Source: Siphonodentalium dalli (lineage: Eukaryota > Mollusca > Scaphopoda > Gadilida > Siphonodentaliidae). Taken from it: a stretch of DNA of 64,000 bases. Made by a program: the position numbers and the translations under genes. Shown here one piece after another: positions 43,485-55,529 of the stretch. Below the pieces are notes generated by a model. The model did not search any database, was not told the origin of the DNA, and saw only the letters and a program-made list of their open reading frames with translations. Positions within the stretch are counted from its first letter, which is position 1. Each line of letters begins with the position of its first letter. The stretch spans positions 151,841,577 to 151,905,576 of the forward strand of contig CP136065.1 in the NCBI GenBank assembly GCA_032622095.1. Direction: 5' to 3'.

Positions 43485-46446
43485 TAACAATATTTCTCGC
43501 AATTTTATTCATGCTGTGCTTTGTGATTCGAATATTACAGCTGTGAATTTTCTTCGGGGTTATTTTGTGTTATGTGGATATACCATCTCTTCACTGTGTT
43601 GAACTCAGTTGTTTGTGTCTACAATCGCTCGCTTTAAAGTCTCAGTTGACCCCGGAAGTGATTCTATAGTGAAATAGAATAAAACATTAAACGAGACTTC
43701 ACCCGTGAAGGTGAAGTTTAATTGTGATTCTACGAAGTATACGGAATCGGTGTAGGGGTCAACTCCCGCCCACCTAATACACGACCATGGGCTGATCTAT
43801 GGGCGGCCATTCGGTCGGAAATTACATGAAATAAAAGTTAATGGTGGTTTGTGAAAACAATTTCATGCATCGCACATTCAAAATAAGTCTATCCCGTTTT
43901 AATAGCAATCTATTTCAAACCAATAATCTCCATTTTCAAACTAATAGACGTTCTTGGATTCAATAAGAGACAAATAGATATTTTAATAATAGATATAGAT
44001 TCATAATCAATGTTGACCGATACAGAATTTATATAATGTTCTATTTTAATTTAATGTATTCATTGTTCAACTAATATCTAATAACAAACAATTAGTATAG
44101 CTATCGCATATTCAATAAACGTACATTCCGTTTCAAAAGCCATATTTTCTTAATCAATAGACATATTTCAAACCAATAGACGATTTCCCACGATCAATGA
44201 TTATCGTTATCAAACTAATAGACCTTATTGTCAAACCAATGAAAATGAATGTAAAACCAACGAAGATGAATGTAAAACTAATAACTAAAACCGTAAAACC
44301 AATGAAGATGAATGTAAAACTAATAACTAAGGCCGTAATTAACTAAAACTGATAACTAAAACCGTAAAACCAATGAATGTAAAACTAATAACTAAAACCG
44401 TAATTAACTAAAACCGTAAAACCAATGAAGATGAACGTAAAACTAATAACTAAAACCAATGGAGATGAATGTAAAACTAATAACTAAAACCGTAATTAAC
44501 GCTAGAGGTCTCTGGTGGCTATGTTGAAGAAACCTTGTTAATGTGACATCAGAAATATATAAATAAACATGTGAATTCCCAATGTCATGTCGTTGTGACG
44601 ATTTGCAGTAGGTCCCTATTTGCGGAGTTCCCCAAATTCGCGGAGATCCCCAAATTCGCGGAGGTCCCCTAACATGGGCAAAATATGTTGATTTTAATGA
44701 GGGAACGGGTGCGAATATGTCAAACAACGATAAATATTCACTATATATATCTATATGTCCTCGTATGCCAGAAGGACTCGTTAAATTTGTGAATAAGATG
44801 AAGAATATTTATTAGATGTTATTTATTAAGTCAATCAAATAATATTATTCATTAACTAGCGCCTATATATATATACTCCCGGAGATTGCTGCGCGGGTGT
44901 CCTGATCACGCAAATTAAGTCGCGGAGGTCCCCCAACTCGCATTCATAGTTCCTTTTAGGAAATTGGTGTCTACTGGCTACCTTTAAGACATATTCAACG
45001 ATAAATAAATAATAATGGTTTTATTCATCATTATATTCGCGGATATCCCTTTGCGGAGATTGAATATTATATTTGCGGAAGTCCCATATATAAAACGTGT
45101 CCATGCATGCCCGGATGTCCCACTATAATTTGTGAGTATAGGATGAAGAATATTGATGCTTTTCAGTCAATTAAATAATATTATTCATTAACTCTCCCGT
45201 GACAAGAATTGAAACCATTGTTACATAAACATTAATGATACAGTGGCATTTCCGATAAAAGTAAAATTAGTCAAATAAGATATCAAAGTTTAATAAAAAC
45301 TTGACGGTAAACTGTAAAATGTCAAAGCATTGAAACATATTCTGAAAATAATATTCAGACTTAAATATGTGAACTTACTGCACATTTAGTGAAAATTAAT
45401 TATTGGAGAACTATCAATAATTAATATAGGAACAAAGTTTATCTATTTCTCCATGTTCTTCATAGTTGTGATGATTTTACAGACTTTATTATTTTTTTCT
45501 CAAAGGATTCTCCCATAGGATATAAAGGTATACGTTAGAATAGTCTATTATTGATTTTGAGGGATGATAAGGAAATATAATAGCAGATCACAAACAGATA
45601 ATACAAGTGGAGAGGAATTTCTATTCATTGGTGGGAAATTTTCAGATATTAGTTCAAAGATCTTATTATCTGAACAGTTCCTAATGGAACTACTAGCCAA
45701 AGAGAATGTTAACAGTAAAGAAAGGGTTAAGGACAATTATTGAGTATTGTCATATCAAATATGTAAACAGTACTAAACATGTAACTCAGTTACATGCACT
45801 ATGGGCCTCGCATGCCGTTAAAGTTCATTATCTAGTACATTTCATTGTAATACTTCAGCATTCTACCTGTATATTTGATGTGGTCTATTTGTTTAATTTC
45901 CAGTGAAGATACCGGTATAACTAACCTCAATCTGAAAATAAATCTAATGGGCAGCCAGCAGTCTTCTGCCACTATTAAATAAAAGTTGTCGCTGCAGCTG
46001 TCAAGACATCCGAATACCTGATATAATAATTGAGTCTGATATAACAATAGTGTGGTAACAGCCAGCTCAGGTGTGGACTAGCCTGTGGTCATCAAGAGGT
46101 TAGTTGGCTTCAGATAACATTCACTGATTAAACAATGACACATATTAATCTGACTGGGAATTATGATAGAGCATTGATGAGCTATATTTTTTGTACATAG
46201 GTTATTTATCAGTATCTGGCTCCAGTGCCAGTCAATATAATGGTGTATCTATATGACATGAAAACAAAGTAGGTGGAGTTCGCGATAAACATTGAATAAA
46301 TTACCCGAGAGAAATCCCACAATTGTAAGCGACGTAAAGCAAAATCGCTCACAAACTCACTTAAATCGTTTACGATAGGTGCTGCGCTGGTGCAACATTA
46401 AATTTCCCAAGCCAGTGCATTCTCTTATAATTGTGAGGCTCACATA
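43485..46446. repeat. Host segment D2 (second near-identical copy), with empty target
   Basis: Copy of D1 with one 3-bp deletion and few substitutions. It reads GTGAGGCTCACATATAAAAG at 46433-46452 with no insertion, so it preserves the target used by the palindromic element in D1. It continues to 46614, where the LINE is inserted. Confidence 0.9.
45904..46010 (+). pseudogene. Broken copy of the beta-lactamase-like first exon (in D2)
   Basis: Same as in D1: acceptor-like TTTAATTTCCAG, ATG at 45947, MGSQQSSAT, then the same 8-bp insertion creating a stop at 45980-45982. The shared lesion shows that the exon was already broken before D1 and D2 were duplicated. Confidence 0.8.
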
Positions 46447-46614
46447 TAAAAGATGATGCACTGGCTTACAAGGTCAATGTAAGTATTAGGGCCCAGCAAA
46501 TCGATTCGATTCAATGCGATTATGGTTTATATAGACTACAGAGTACTTACACCATTACTCTTATCCTAAGAAACGTTGCGATACTAGTAAACGCAACAAC
46601 ATATAGACAACACT

Positions 46615-49600
46615 TTTTTTTTGCCCAGATGTATATCTCCGTCGACTAGTGGTAGTGCATAATTTCTGTCGTATATCCTAATTTTTGTTTCTGTCGTAAT
46701 TTCCAACTCGCGCGTCTCCCAGAATAAACTGAACTCCCAATCCGAAGCCCCAGTCTAGTTTTGGTTATTCAAACCAAATCATCATCATTACATACATGTT
46801 TGCATACATGTCACCATCCGAACATCACCTGTACATATGTTTTTCATTATTTTTCCATGTTGTTCTCATGTTTTTGCAAGTCCTATTCACCTATTGCTAT
46901 CTCACCAACACCAACTGTTACTCCTTATTTTCAAATCTCCACAGTTGCACTTCATCCGGCGTCAGTGAGTCTCTTTGTGCCCATATATCTCACCTCTTGT
47001 CATTATGCAGGAACAAAATCACCCACGGCCGCGCGATGTTGTTCTTTGGTGTGCCCGGCAAATAAATGGGTACGTCAGCTATACAGCATCGCACGGCCAC
47101 GGGACTTTTTGATATAAATAAGAAACTAATTTGGCCGTCACAGAGCAAGCATAAACAGAGACATACCACTTTAAGAGGTGTGAGCATACGACTTCCATTA
47201 ATCTTATTGGTTATTTCCATTCTACTTGTGCTGTCCGGTACGGTCCATCCCAACCCAGGCCCAACACATATCGACGGTGCAAGGAATGTCAATCGAAACA
47301 ACAAATCAAATAGCCACGATCTGGGCACCCTGACATTATACCATCAAAATATTCGAAGTATTAGAAATAAACTCGACAAAGTAAAAGATCTTATCAGTGA
47401 ATATGATGTTCTATGTTTTACCGAAACACATCTTGATGTCACATACCCCTCTGAAAATTTACTAATAGATGGCTTCAGAACCCCCATCCGAGAAGATCGT
47501 GATCAATATGGCGGTGGTATATGCATATATTTTGCAGAACACTTAGTATACTCCCGTCGGGATGTCCTAGAATTCGATTCGTCCATAATGTGGTTCGACA
47601 TCCACTCGGCAAGATGTCATATCATCTTGGCATTATCATACCGGTCCGATGCGTTATGTGCTACAAATTACTGGAATCTTTTCGACAACGCAATTCATGA
47701 AGCTCTGGAAATTACACCAAATATGGTCATGCTTGGTGACTTTAACTCTAATATGTTGGACCCCAATTCCAAACTAAGCACAATTATCGATTATTACTCC
47801 ATTAGAAATGTGATTAAAACTCCAACAAGAGTTACCGAAGACTCTCAGACCTTACTTGACCCAATTCTTGTATGTGGAGATCTAAGTGTCCGTGATGCAG
47901 ATATTACAGACTTCGAAGTATCAGATCACTATGGTGTCTATGCGGCTCTTTCTTACGACAACTCTGCCACCCCATCCTTCCAAAGAACTATTTGGAACTA
48001 CAAACACGCCGACGTCAGTAGGGCTACCTCCTTAATAAATGATATAAATTGGGATAGTCTCCTCCGACCTACGGCGGACGTTGACACTGCTGTAGCAGTA
48101 TTTTATGATAAATTCCTTGAAATTATGCACGAAACCATCCCGACCTCGACAGTCACTATTCGAACTAAAGACAAAATCTGGTTCAACTCAGAAATTCGTC
48201 GCGAGCTACGGAAACGCAATAGATTCAGATCGATTGCACTCAAACGTAGTACCGATCTAAACTGGAAAAAATACAAAAAATCACGAAATAGAGTAAACAA
48301 CATGAAAAAACATGAGAAAGCAAAATTCGAAGAACATCTCGATGAAAGAATTAATGACTCGCCATCATCTAGAGATTTTTGGCAAATCATCAATTACCTT
48401 TTGAATAAGAAGAAAACAAACAAAATACCACCACTTTATTCGGCTAACGGCGAAGTCATAGCAAATGGAGTTTCATACGCCAGCAATGACATCGATAAAG
48501 CTAGACTTCTGAACGCAAACTTTATCCAAAATTCATCTATAAACGATAAAGGACATCAACTACCAGATTTTCCTCTCAGGTGCGGCAATAAACTCACTGA
48601 TATTCCCATTTCACACGCAGATATTGTTACAGTAATCGAAAACCTCAAAACAAATAAAGCCCAGGGCTACGATGGAATTAATGCTAAAATGTTGAAAGGA
48701 ACGGCAACTGCTGTTGCCACTCCGCTTCTATTACTCTTCAAGAAATCGCTAAATATGGGCAAATTTCCGTCGAACTGGAAGAAAGCTAACGTAATACCTA
48801 TATTTAAAAAAGGAGATCCCGCGGACTGTTTAAATTATCGCCCAATTTCACTTCTACCTATCCTTGGAAAAGTTTTCGAAAAAACGGTACTCAAATATAT
48901 TAATGTATTCTTCGACGAGAACTGCCTCCTATATCGACACCAATCCGGCTTTACTGAAGGACATAATACAACATATCAACTTCTGGATATGTATCATAAC
49001 TTATGTCAGAGCCTCGACAACAACTTGCACACCTGTGCTATTTTCTGTGATATCTCAAAGGCGTTCGAGAGGGTCTGGCATAAGGGTTTGATACATAAAT
49101 TAGACAAGTACGGAATTTCTGGTCAGCTGTCCATTTGGTTGGAGGACTATCTTTTTAACAGACAACAAAGAGTCTTGGTGAATAATACATACTCCGAGTT
49201 CGAATTGGTCCCCGCTGGAGTGCCTCAAGGGTCAATACTCGGACCTCTTCTGTTCCTATCCTACATAAATGATCTCCCGGATAACCTTATCTCAACAACT
49301 AGAATGTACGCCGACGACACATGCATTATCGCATCTCATTACGACCTGACCATCCTTGAATTCGATCTAAATCAAGACCTAGAATCAATATCAAATTGGG
49401 CGCGCAAATGGCTGGTAAATTTCAATCCATCGAAAACCAAAGCAATATCTTTCTCGTTATCGGGCAAACAAACGAACCCCACACTCGTATTCCAAGACCG
49501 AAACATCTCTTTCGAAACGTCACATACACACCTCGGTGTTGAAATTCAATCAAATTTAGACTGGAACGATCACATTAATAATATAATTAAAAGAGTTTCG

Positions 49601-50795
49601 TCCCGCATCTCACAACTAAGAAGATTCAAATACAGCTTAAGTGCAAACACGTTAGAAAAAATTTACAAAACTTACGTTCAGCCAATAATGGATTATGCAG
49701 ATGTAGTTTGGGACTGTGCACCACAATACTGGATGGACAAACTTGAACGTATACACGTGGACGCCGCCAGAATAGTGACCGGGTTAACCCGCTCTGTCTC
49801 CAATACAAATGTTTTACTCGAAGTGGGGTGGTCCAACATTAGGGAGCGCAGGGAGAAACACCACCTACAAACACTTTTTAAAATAACTAACGAAGAAACT
49901 CCTGAATATCTCACCCTTCTTCTACCAGCCCGGGCGGCACATGTATCAAACAACCGGTACAACTTTAGACAACCGCGTGTTTTCTACTCGTACCGCTGGA
50001 CAACAGCACATTATAGGAAATCATTCTTCCTAAACACAACTCATGAGTGGAATAAGCTCCCTTCGTTTGTCATAGATTCTGAAAATATATCCGATTTTAA
50101 AACTCACCTAAACATAATCGCCCCTGCTCCAAAACCCTATCCACTTTATAGAACAGGTCATCGAAATGTTAGTGTCAACCATTGTAAACTCCGAAACTAT
50201 TGTAGCGACTTAAAGAGTGACATGCAAAATAATCACATAGCTGATAGTCCTAATTGTCAATGTGGTTTTCCGAAGGAGGATGCTAGTCATTTCTTCTTCC
50301 ACTGTCCATTGTTCACCAATCAGAGAAGAATATTTTACCACAAACTTGAAACAAATAACTTTCATATAGAAAATATTAAGCATCTTCTCTGTGGAATCTC
50401 TGAAAATGACCACAGAAGAAATATATTGCTATTTCATATTACACAGTCCTACATTAATGCAACAAAACGTTTTGGGTAACTTCGATCATATATTTTTCTC
50501 TGTTATGTCAACCTGTCATTGAAAACAATTAAAAATTTAAATGCCCGGCATTTTTAGACACAACTTATGACAACGTGAGGGTAAAACTGGACACAATAAA
50601 ACTCCACTCATAGCACACTCTGTACAAATATTCACATCTGTTTCCCTGCTTAAACATTCACAATTTCATCCTGCCATCTTGTTTAAATGTTATGTTATAC
50701 CTTTTGTGCGGGAGAGGGGCGTCACTAAGTTGACAAAACTTGTGTCCCAATCCCCATGTATATAATTGATATACAATAAAATATGTTTAAATCAA
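46615..50795 (+). mobile_element. Full-length LINE insertion with target duplication
   Basis: AACACT (46609-46614) is repeated right after the element (50796-50801), and the D1 copy has the single uninterrupted AACACTGTCGC (43188-43198). The 4.18-kb element has about 450 bp of leader, one long ORF, and a 3' end with GGGAGAGGGGC and AATAAAATATGTTTAAATC. There is no long poly(A) tail. Similar 3' ends lie at 26310-26450 and 61610-61755. Confidence 0.9.
47066..50479 (+). CDS. Intact LINE endonuclease-reverse transcriptase
   Basis: 1137 codons without a break. Order: hydrophobic stretch (about 43-56), a degenerate 2A-like SGTVHPNPGP (58-66), APE-type endonuclease with all signature motifs (YHQNIRSIRN, CFTETHLD, LGDFNSN, SDHYG), reverse transcriptase (FCDISKAFERVWHKG; GVPQGSILGP; YADD near residue 748), and a C-terminal CQCG...H...C knuckle. 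The product would nick genomic DNA and prime cDNA synthesis there. Same general family as the minus-strand copy at 8.4-12 kb, but clearly a different lineage. All visible catalytic motifs are intact and the insertion is young, so activity is possible. No separate ORF1 is recognised; a 118-codon frame at 46761 is weak. The start is the first ATG that keeps the hydrophobic/2A leader. Confidence 0.9.
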   Translation: MGTSAIQHRTATGLFDINKKLIWPSQSKHKQRHTTLRGVSIRLPLILLVISILLVLSGTVHPNPGPTHIDGARNVNRNNKSNSHDLGTLTLYHQNIRSIRNKLDKVKDLISEYDVLCFTETHLDVTYPSENLLIDGFRTPIREDRDQYGGGICIYFAEHLVYSRRDVLEFDSSIMWFDIHSARCHIILALSYRSDALCATNYWNLFDNAIHEALEITPNMVMLGDFNSNMLDPNSKLSTIIDYYSIRNVIKTPTRVTEDSQTLLDPILVCGDLSVRDADITDFEVSDHYGVYAALSYDNSATPSFQRTIWNYKHADVSRATSLINDINWDSLLRPTADVDTAVAVFYDKFLEIMHETIPTSTVTIRTKDKIWFNSEIRRELRKRNRFRSIALKRSTDLNWKKYKKSRNRVNNMKKHEKAKFEEHLDERINDSPSSRDFWQIINYLLNKKKTNKIPPLYSANGEVIANGVSYASNDIDKARLLNANFIQNSSINDKGHQLPDFPLRCGNKLTDIPISHADIVTVIENLKTNKAQGYDGINAKMLKGTATAVATPLLLLFKKSLNMGKFPSNWKKANVIPIFKKGDPADCLNYRPISLLPILGKVFEKTVLKYINVFFDENCLLYRHQSGFTEGHNTTYQLLDMYHNLCQSLDNNLHTCAIFCDISKAFERVWHKGLIHKLDKYGISGQLSIWLEDYLFNRQQRVLVNNTYSEFELVPAGVPQGSILGPLLFLSYINDLPDNLISTTRMYADDTCIIASHYDLTILEFDLNQDLESISNWARKWLVNFNPSKTKAISFSLSGKQTNPTLVFQDRNISFETSHTHLGVEIQSNLDWNDHINNIIKRVSSRISQLRRFKYSLSANTLEKIYKTYVQPIMDYADVVWDCAPQYWMDKLERIHVDAARIVTGLTRSVSNTNVLLEVGWSNIRERREKHHLQTLFKITNEETPEYLTLLLPARAAHVSNNRYNFRQPRVFYSYRWTTAHYRKSFFLNTTHEWNKLPSFVIDSENISDFKTHLNIIAPAPKPYPLYRTGHRNVSVNHCKLRNYCSDLKSDMQNNHIADSPNCQCGFPKEDASHFFFHCPLFTNQRRIFYHKLETNNFHIENIKHLLCGISENDHRRNILLFHITQSYINATKRFG

Positions 50796-50801
50796 AACAC
50801 T

Positions 50802-51365
50802 GTCGCAAACGATCTATTAAAGATAGATTATATCTTTAAATAAAAAAAATTGAACAGTTTCTTGAGTATGAAATAATAGGTGTGAGTTGGAAATCCCTCC
50901 CCGGAAATGATTCAATCAATTAATATTGATTTTTTTTTTATATTAATTTATACAATTAATGGGACACTTCTTTGTTCTATAAATAGACATTTAAGAATTG
51001 AATTGTTTATTAGCAAAGTCAACATCTAAGTTGCAACATGCCATACAACGTATTTACACAACATTATACAAACAATACACAACATACATATACATCAATA
51101 AATGAGTTCATCATATTATATGATATTGATAATAAATACAAATAATGCTAATACATTTGGGAATATGTTTTATCACATAATTTGCCCATAAAAGCAGTTT
51201 CATAATTATCGATAAGAGACACGTTTAATATCAGCGCGTGCGATGACGTCACATCGTTCTTCAAATGACTTGTGATCGCTGCGGTTTTTATCGTTGTTTT
51301 CGATGGATATTTCGCATTGCTTCGCGTTTATTTGATCATGTGATAAAAAGTATCTCACACTCGTC
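50802..51365. other. No gene recognised
   Basis: AT-rich sequence following the LINE. The first 12 bp continue the D2 segment (GTCGCAAACGATC). No repeats beyond A/T tracts. Confidence 0.35.
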
Positions 51366-51477
51366 CTATTTTATACGTAATTTATCAACCTCGTCCACTA
51401 AATTATATTTGAGCCTCGGTAAACCTCGGCTCAAATCGAATTTAGTGAACTCGGTTGATAAATTCCGTATAAAATAG
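51366..51477. repeat. 112-bp foldback hairpin
   Basis: CTATTTTATACGTAATTTAT at 51366 is mirrored to 51477 around an axis at 51421.5, with few mismatches and almost no loop (GGTAAACC at the centre). MITE-like. Confidence 0.75.
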
Positions 51478-51616
51478 AAACTCATATGAGATCCTCTATT
51501 TCTGAAATGGTTTAATTCATATAATATTTACATTATATATAATATAATGTAATACTTGCTTCATGGTAACTTTATAAACGCTAATTTTAAGAAAATGCTC
51601 GCTCTTTTCAATATAC

Positions 51617-53700
51617 TTATGTTAAGCAGTGACAGCAGTCTGTAGAATTATTTCTGTTAGGGTTTTCCCAGTAATACTTCGGTATATAGGTTTCTCGCAG
51701 ATCGTTGAGTTCAGTACACAAAATAACAAAATGGTATTCATCACATACATTTTCGCCACATAACGGGCATTTCGTGTCTTTACATGTACTTTTATTCCAT
51801 CTGCATTGCTCTACCGGTAGTCTGTGATTGGCTGTTCTAAATTTCAGTAAATACGTAGCTAGATGAGATGGCATATATACTAAGTATCGGCTCAATCTGA
51901 CAGAATCCTTTATGTTTCGATCAAATATGGCACGGCTTGAATTAGACATATTTAGAATGCCGAAGAGGCAGCATGTGTGTTGCTCTATTAATTTCGCTTT
52001 CATGTGTTTCATGTCTGTCTTGCTTAGTGGTGACTGATTCTGCCACGCACTTTCCATATTTATTTCTCGCAGAGTTTCTTTGATAAACGAAATCCATTTA
52101 ATCTTGTTTTGTAGTAGGGCATCACCATCATTGAGATACCTGAGTAGAAGGAATACATTTTTAGCTAATTCTGATCCTTCGTGCGATATTAGTTTTGACC
52201 AATATGATATTGGTCGGCACTTAATTTCGATCATTACGGGGTATCTTCCCAATTCTGCATATACCATGTAGTTTGGTGTGCTAAACTTCATTGTTGTGAT
52301 AATTTTGCAGAATTTAAGAAGTATGGTCTCCAAAATTTGAGTTTTCTCGAAACACCAAACTTCACCACCATACAGCATAATCGGCATAATCATAGAGTCA
52401 AACAATTTAAACATAATATCTAGAGGCAGCTGCAGCTTTCTTGTTCTATTCAAAAGGCCATACATGGCTCTCGTTGCTGTATTCTGGGTCTGTTTAATCG
52501 ATTGACAGAATCTACCATTGTAAAAGAATTTAATACCGAGGTATTTAAATTCTTTTAGAATTTGTATTTCTTGGCCCCGATAAGTGAATATTGGTAAGTT
52601 CTTTGACAATTTGTTAGTAAAAATTACCATTTTCGTTTTAACTGTATTTACTTGGAGGTTCCATGCCTCGGCATAATCTGCGAATGCTGAAAGTGCACGA
52701 TGCATATTGTCCTCCGAGTCTGAGAGGATCACGGTATCGTCTGCGTATAATAAACACAATATATTTATAAAACATCCAATATGTTCAAAATATTTCTCAT
52801 CAAAATAGTTCAAGTTTGAGATTGCGCAGTCGCTCAGAAAACTTTGTATATCATTCGCAAACAAAGAAAATAATAGAGGTGACATTGGTTCACCTTGAAA
52901 TAAGCCAATCTGGCTATAATAAAGAAGTCTGATTGCGAATTATTGTTTTTCACACATAATTTTATATTGTTGTACATGCTTCGTATTACCTGTAGTATCT
53001 TACCGTTTATATCTGCTTGCATAAGTTTCAACCATAGAGCATCTCTCCATACAGTATCAAATGCTTTGCGGAAGTCAATAAAAGTACAAAATATCTTTCG
53101 TCCGCTCTGCAGGTATACGTTTATTAGAGCATGTAGAATAAATATATTATCTATTGTTGAGTGACCCTTACGAAAACATGTCTGAATTTTATTGATCAGG
53201 TCATTGTCTTCTGCAAATGACGATATTCGATTATTAATAACGGATGTAAAAAGTTTAGCAAAACAACTTAGAAGGGTGATTCCTCTATATGATTCCGGTA
53301 AATTTGGGTCCCCGGATCCTTTGAGGATGGGTTTTATCATCCCAACAGCCCATTGTTTTGGAAAATGCCCACTACTCAAAATGACATTAAAAAAGCGGAC
53401 ATAAATGCTCATCATTTCACTAAACGATTCTTTGATATATTCGTTCAAAATTTGATCCGCCCCTACTGCCTTGCCGTTCTTGAGCTTGCTTACAGCACTA
53501 ACAATCTCTTCTTGTGTTATATAGGTCTATTTAGATGCGACTCGTAATGTTCGTTGAAGTCCATATTTACATAGTCAGAAACATTCGATTCATCATTACA
53601 GTCGTTTAGGTTTAAATCCTTAAAGTACTCCTCGAATTGTTCTATTGTAACGTTTCCTCTGCATTTTTTTGGCTGGTTGTCGGAACACATTTTGTCAAGT
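51617..53700 (-). pseudogene. Non-LTR retrotransposon reverse transcriptase, frameshifted and 5'-truncated
   Basis: Minus-strand frames 52834-53448 and 51617-52885 are one RT split by a frameshift near 52915 (GLFQGEPMSPLLFSLF falls across it). Another frameshift near 53520 separates an upstream piece whose conceptual reading includes KLKNGKAVGADQILNEYIKE and WDRLDKMCSDNQ. Motifs: PILKGSGDPNLPESYRGITL, FRKGHSTIDNIF, FIDFRKAFDTVW, YADDTVIL, and a C-terminal cysteine knuckle (CPLCGENVCDEYHFVILC). The endonuclease is missing. It differs from the other two LINEs in the window and belongs to another clade common in aquatic invertebrates. It cannot be active. Confidence 0.85.
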
Positions 53701-54149
53701 CTGTCCCAGAATCATCCTCAAAACAACAAATCGTGGGGTGAAGGAGAAGATCACTCGATCTTTTCAACCATCCCGGGCGCTTCGCGCCCATCCACTCTCC
53801 TCTGATCAGTCGTTTTGGGTCGGCATTCACAGCGCAGTGACTAGCTCTATTCACTTATCTTGATTGACTGACTGGCTCAGTTATCATAATTGTGCGACTG
53901 ATAGCTGAGACGGGGCGACAGGGGGGGGGGGGGGGGAGGGGTGGGTGTCTCAACTTTAATCAAAATTTTCAACAGTTGGAAATTTCATACCTGCCCTGCC
54001 AAAACATTAGTTGGAAATTTCACACCAACAATAGGTTGAAAATGTTCTTGTAGTTTGATTTTCAAACAATTTATTGGGGGGGGGAATTAATTATTTTTGG
54101 GCTAATATTTTCCCTATTTTTTGTCAAATTTTTTGGAAATTTTCCAACC
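53701..54149. other. Unassigned; long poly-G run
   Basis: A G run of nearly 20 bases lies at about 53919-53937. 'ttggaaatttc' motifs repeat from here to 55100. No coding frame is supported. Confidence 0.45.
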
Positions 54150-54800
54150 TTAAAGGGGTACTGTACACAGAGATAGGCGATTTTTTTGATTTACTCCCAT
54201 TGAAATAACTTTCAAGTTAGATTGTTTTCGTGTTATATGAGTTTCGTATAAACCTAATTTAGCGATGAAAATCTTAATCTTGGAAACAAAAATATTACGA
54301 TTTCAAACTACGCGCCATGGTTTGACCTTCACCGGAGAAGACGCATGTCGCAGAAAGAACCGGAAGTTCGTTGCTCACAGTTTCGATTGATGCCTTCAAT
54401 CTCTTCCATCGAACAATCTCACTCCCTTTAAAAATACTTGACGCTTTATGGCTCTTGTTTCTTTCTCCTTTTTCCGAATCGGTTATAACGGGCCTTCCTT
54501 TTGCAGGTAACATGTTTTGTTTGCACTCAATAATGTTCGCGAACGGCCGTCGATAAAAGACACACAACAGATGCGATTTCAAGAACGGTAACTCGTAATG
54601 GCATAATTCTCCATTTTATGACTCCAGCCATAAATTATTTTATATTAAATAATTCAATGTTACTTTTACGATAGCCTGTTAACCGGAACTTTTTCAGTAG
54701 ACATCGTCGACTCGAATTAGTTATTTTATAATATAATATTCATATTAGATCGCTATTGTCACCGGGAATTTATTGAAATTGGGGTACAGTACCCCTTTAA
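54150..54800. mobile_element. Non-autonomous TTAA element (second family copy)
   Basis: TTAAAGGGGTACTGTAC at 54150 and its reverse complement ending TTAA at 54800. The interior near the right end ('gactccagccataaa', 'gtcaccgg.aattta') matches the left part of 29974-30564 in inverse orientation, so it is the same family in opposite orientation. Confidence 0.8.
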
Positions 54801-55529
54801 GGGGGGGGTGACAGGTTGGAATTTTTCAACACTTGGAAAGCTTGTGTCCTGGTCCTTACCCCGTGGCCAGTCAAAAACTGCCAGTTAATTAAATTTTGGT
54901 CAACATTGTCATCAGTTGGAAATTTTCCAACCTAAGTGGGGGTATCAGGTTGGAAATTTCCAACTCTAGGAAGGCTTGAGTCTAGTCTAGATGCTAGGAT
55001 TTTGCGATTTTCTTGTTCAGATTTCAAAATTTTCGCAAACCGGGCCGAACCAACCTGAGAGGGAGTATCAGGTTTTAAATTTCCAACGCTAGGAAAGCTT
55101 CATTTGAGGCCAGTCTAGATGCTATATAGGATTTGCGATTTTCTTGTATATCTTTAAAAAATTTCTCACACCGGGCCTAACAAACATGGTCAGCCCGGTG
55201 TGTCCTGGTCCTGGTAGCGGTACGGTCCTATTATACTAAACAACGAACATAAACGAACATAAACGAACACAAGTCGAAAAAGCGGAACAGAACAGACAGA
55301 TGGGCTAAATTGGATTTGTGGGTGCGTGGTCCACCATTCTATGTGTATGTGGTATTATTTCCAACTTTAATGAGTTATGTTTTGAGTTATTAGCGTTATT
55401 TGAATACCAAGCTGTGGAAAACTAAGGCGGAACATGACACTTAACGCATGTTTTGTGGTGTATAATGAAGAAATAAACCATAATAATGCAACATGACGTG
55501 ATTTTATTTGAGATTTGATGACATATATA
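54801..55529. other. No gene; 'ttccaact' repeats and an empty hAT site
   Basis: Degenerate copies of 'ggttggaaatttccaactctaggaaagctt' at about 54810, 54940 and 55060. At 55313-55345 the sequence 'ttgtgggtgcgtggtccaccattctatgtg' is related to both flanks of the hAT at 58452-59395 without the element. Confidence 0.5.

Noticed and set aside
46761-47117. 118-codon frame upstream of the intact LINE ORF as ORF1
   Set aside because: No coiled coil, finger or RRM-like motif; it overlaps the start of the EN-RT ORF and has no support beyond being open.
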